Shown here: one piece after another, positions 6,208 through 6,272 of the stretch
Layout: each line of letters opens with the position of its first letter
Position numbering within the stretch: the stretch's first letter is position 1
Assembly: GCF_031732815.1 (NCBI RefSeq)
Contig: NZ_JAVMKF010000089.1
Span: forward strand, 1-6,272
From: Accumulibacter sp031732815
GTDB lineage: Bacteria; Pseudomonadota; Gammaproteobacteria; Burkholderiales; Rhodocyclaceae
Length of the DNA: 6,272 nucleotides
Direction of reading: 5' to 3'
Program-made: the position numbers and the translations under genes
The notes under the pieces: generated by a model
The model's input: the letters and a program-made list of their open reading frames with translations, nothing else
Database searches by the model: none
Told to the model about the DNA's origin: nothing

Positions 6208-6272
6208 GAGACGTGGCCGAGAGGTCGAAGGCACTCCCCTGCTAAGGGAGCATGCGGGCATAAACCTGCATC
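6207..6272 (+). tRNA. tRNA-Ser (anticodon GCU), 3' part beyond window
   Basis: This class II tRNA decodes AGC and AGU. Acceptor 5' strand GGAGACG (6207-6213) precedes T8 (6214), then a D arm with GCC pairing GGC. The anticodon stem CTCCC (6234-6238) pairs with GGGAG (6246-6250) around loop C-T-GCT-A-A, with GCT at 6241-6243. A long variable arm follows: TGCGGG pairs with CCTGCA, with one G-U, around CATAAA, as expected for serine tRNAs. The T arm and acceptor 3' strand are outside the window. The seven-base acceptor strand counted back from T8 places base 1 on the G that ends the lysC TAG stop. The sequence is close to the E. coli tRNA-Ser(GCU) I remember. Confidence 0.93.

Overview
The window (GC-rich, about 6.3 kb) looks like an ordinary chromosomal segment of a betaproteobacterium. 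A Rhodocyclales / Accumulibacter-type organism is my best guess. This rests on protein style (ferrochelatase with a long proline-rich N-terminus, Pseudomonas-like LysC) and on gene order: hemH and hrcA divergent from nadK-recN, and lysC followed directly by a serine tRNA. The taxonomic call is inference from remembered families, not from a search.

Layout, left to right. On the minus strand, the first half of hemH (ferrochelatase, cut by the window's left edge) lies directly downstream of hrcA (heat-shock repressor). hrcA's stop and hemH's start share one base (TGATG). A 77-bp divergent intergenic region holds -10-like elements for both directions. On the plus strand follow nadK (NAD kinase) and recN (DNA-repair SMC-like ATPase), 23 bp apart and probably one operon. 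A 97-bp GC-rich convergent spacer with a hairpin separates recN from a small minus-strand XRE-type helix-turn-helix protein of unknown role. A 240-bp, comparatively AT-rich spacer carries the divergent promoters of that regulator and of lysC (aspartate kinase). The first base of a tRNA-Ser(GCU) gene coincides with the last base of the lysC stop codon; the tRNA is cut by the right edge.

Functionally these are housekeeping genes: haem synthesis, chaperone-gene control, NADP supply, recombinational repair, aspartate-family amino-acid synthesis and translation. I see no mobile element, CRISPR array, phage gene or defence cassette. The most interesting points are small-scale architecture: (i) the lysC/tRNA-Ser junction, where a good sigma-70-like promoter for the tRNA seems to be written into the last codons of lysC and 5' maturation of a read-through transcript would remove the last base of the lysC stop codon; (ii) two back-to-back -10 elements so close to the hrcA and nadK start codons that both mRNAs may be leaderless or nearly so; (iii) the unassigned small XRE protein. 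I found no evidence of a new multi-gene system.
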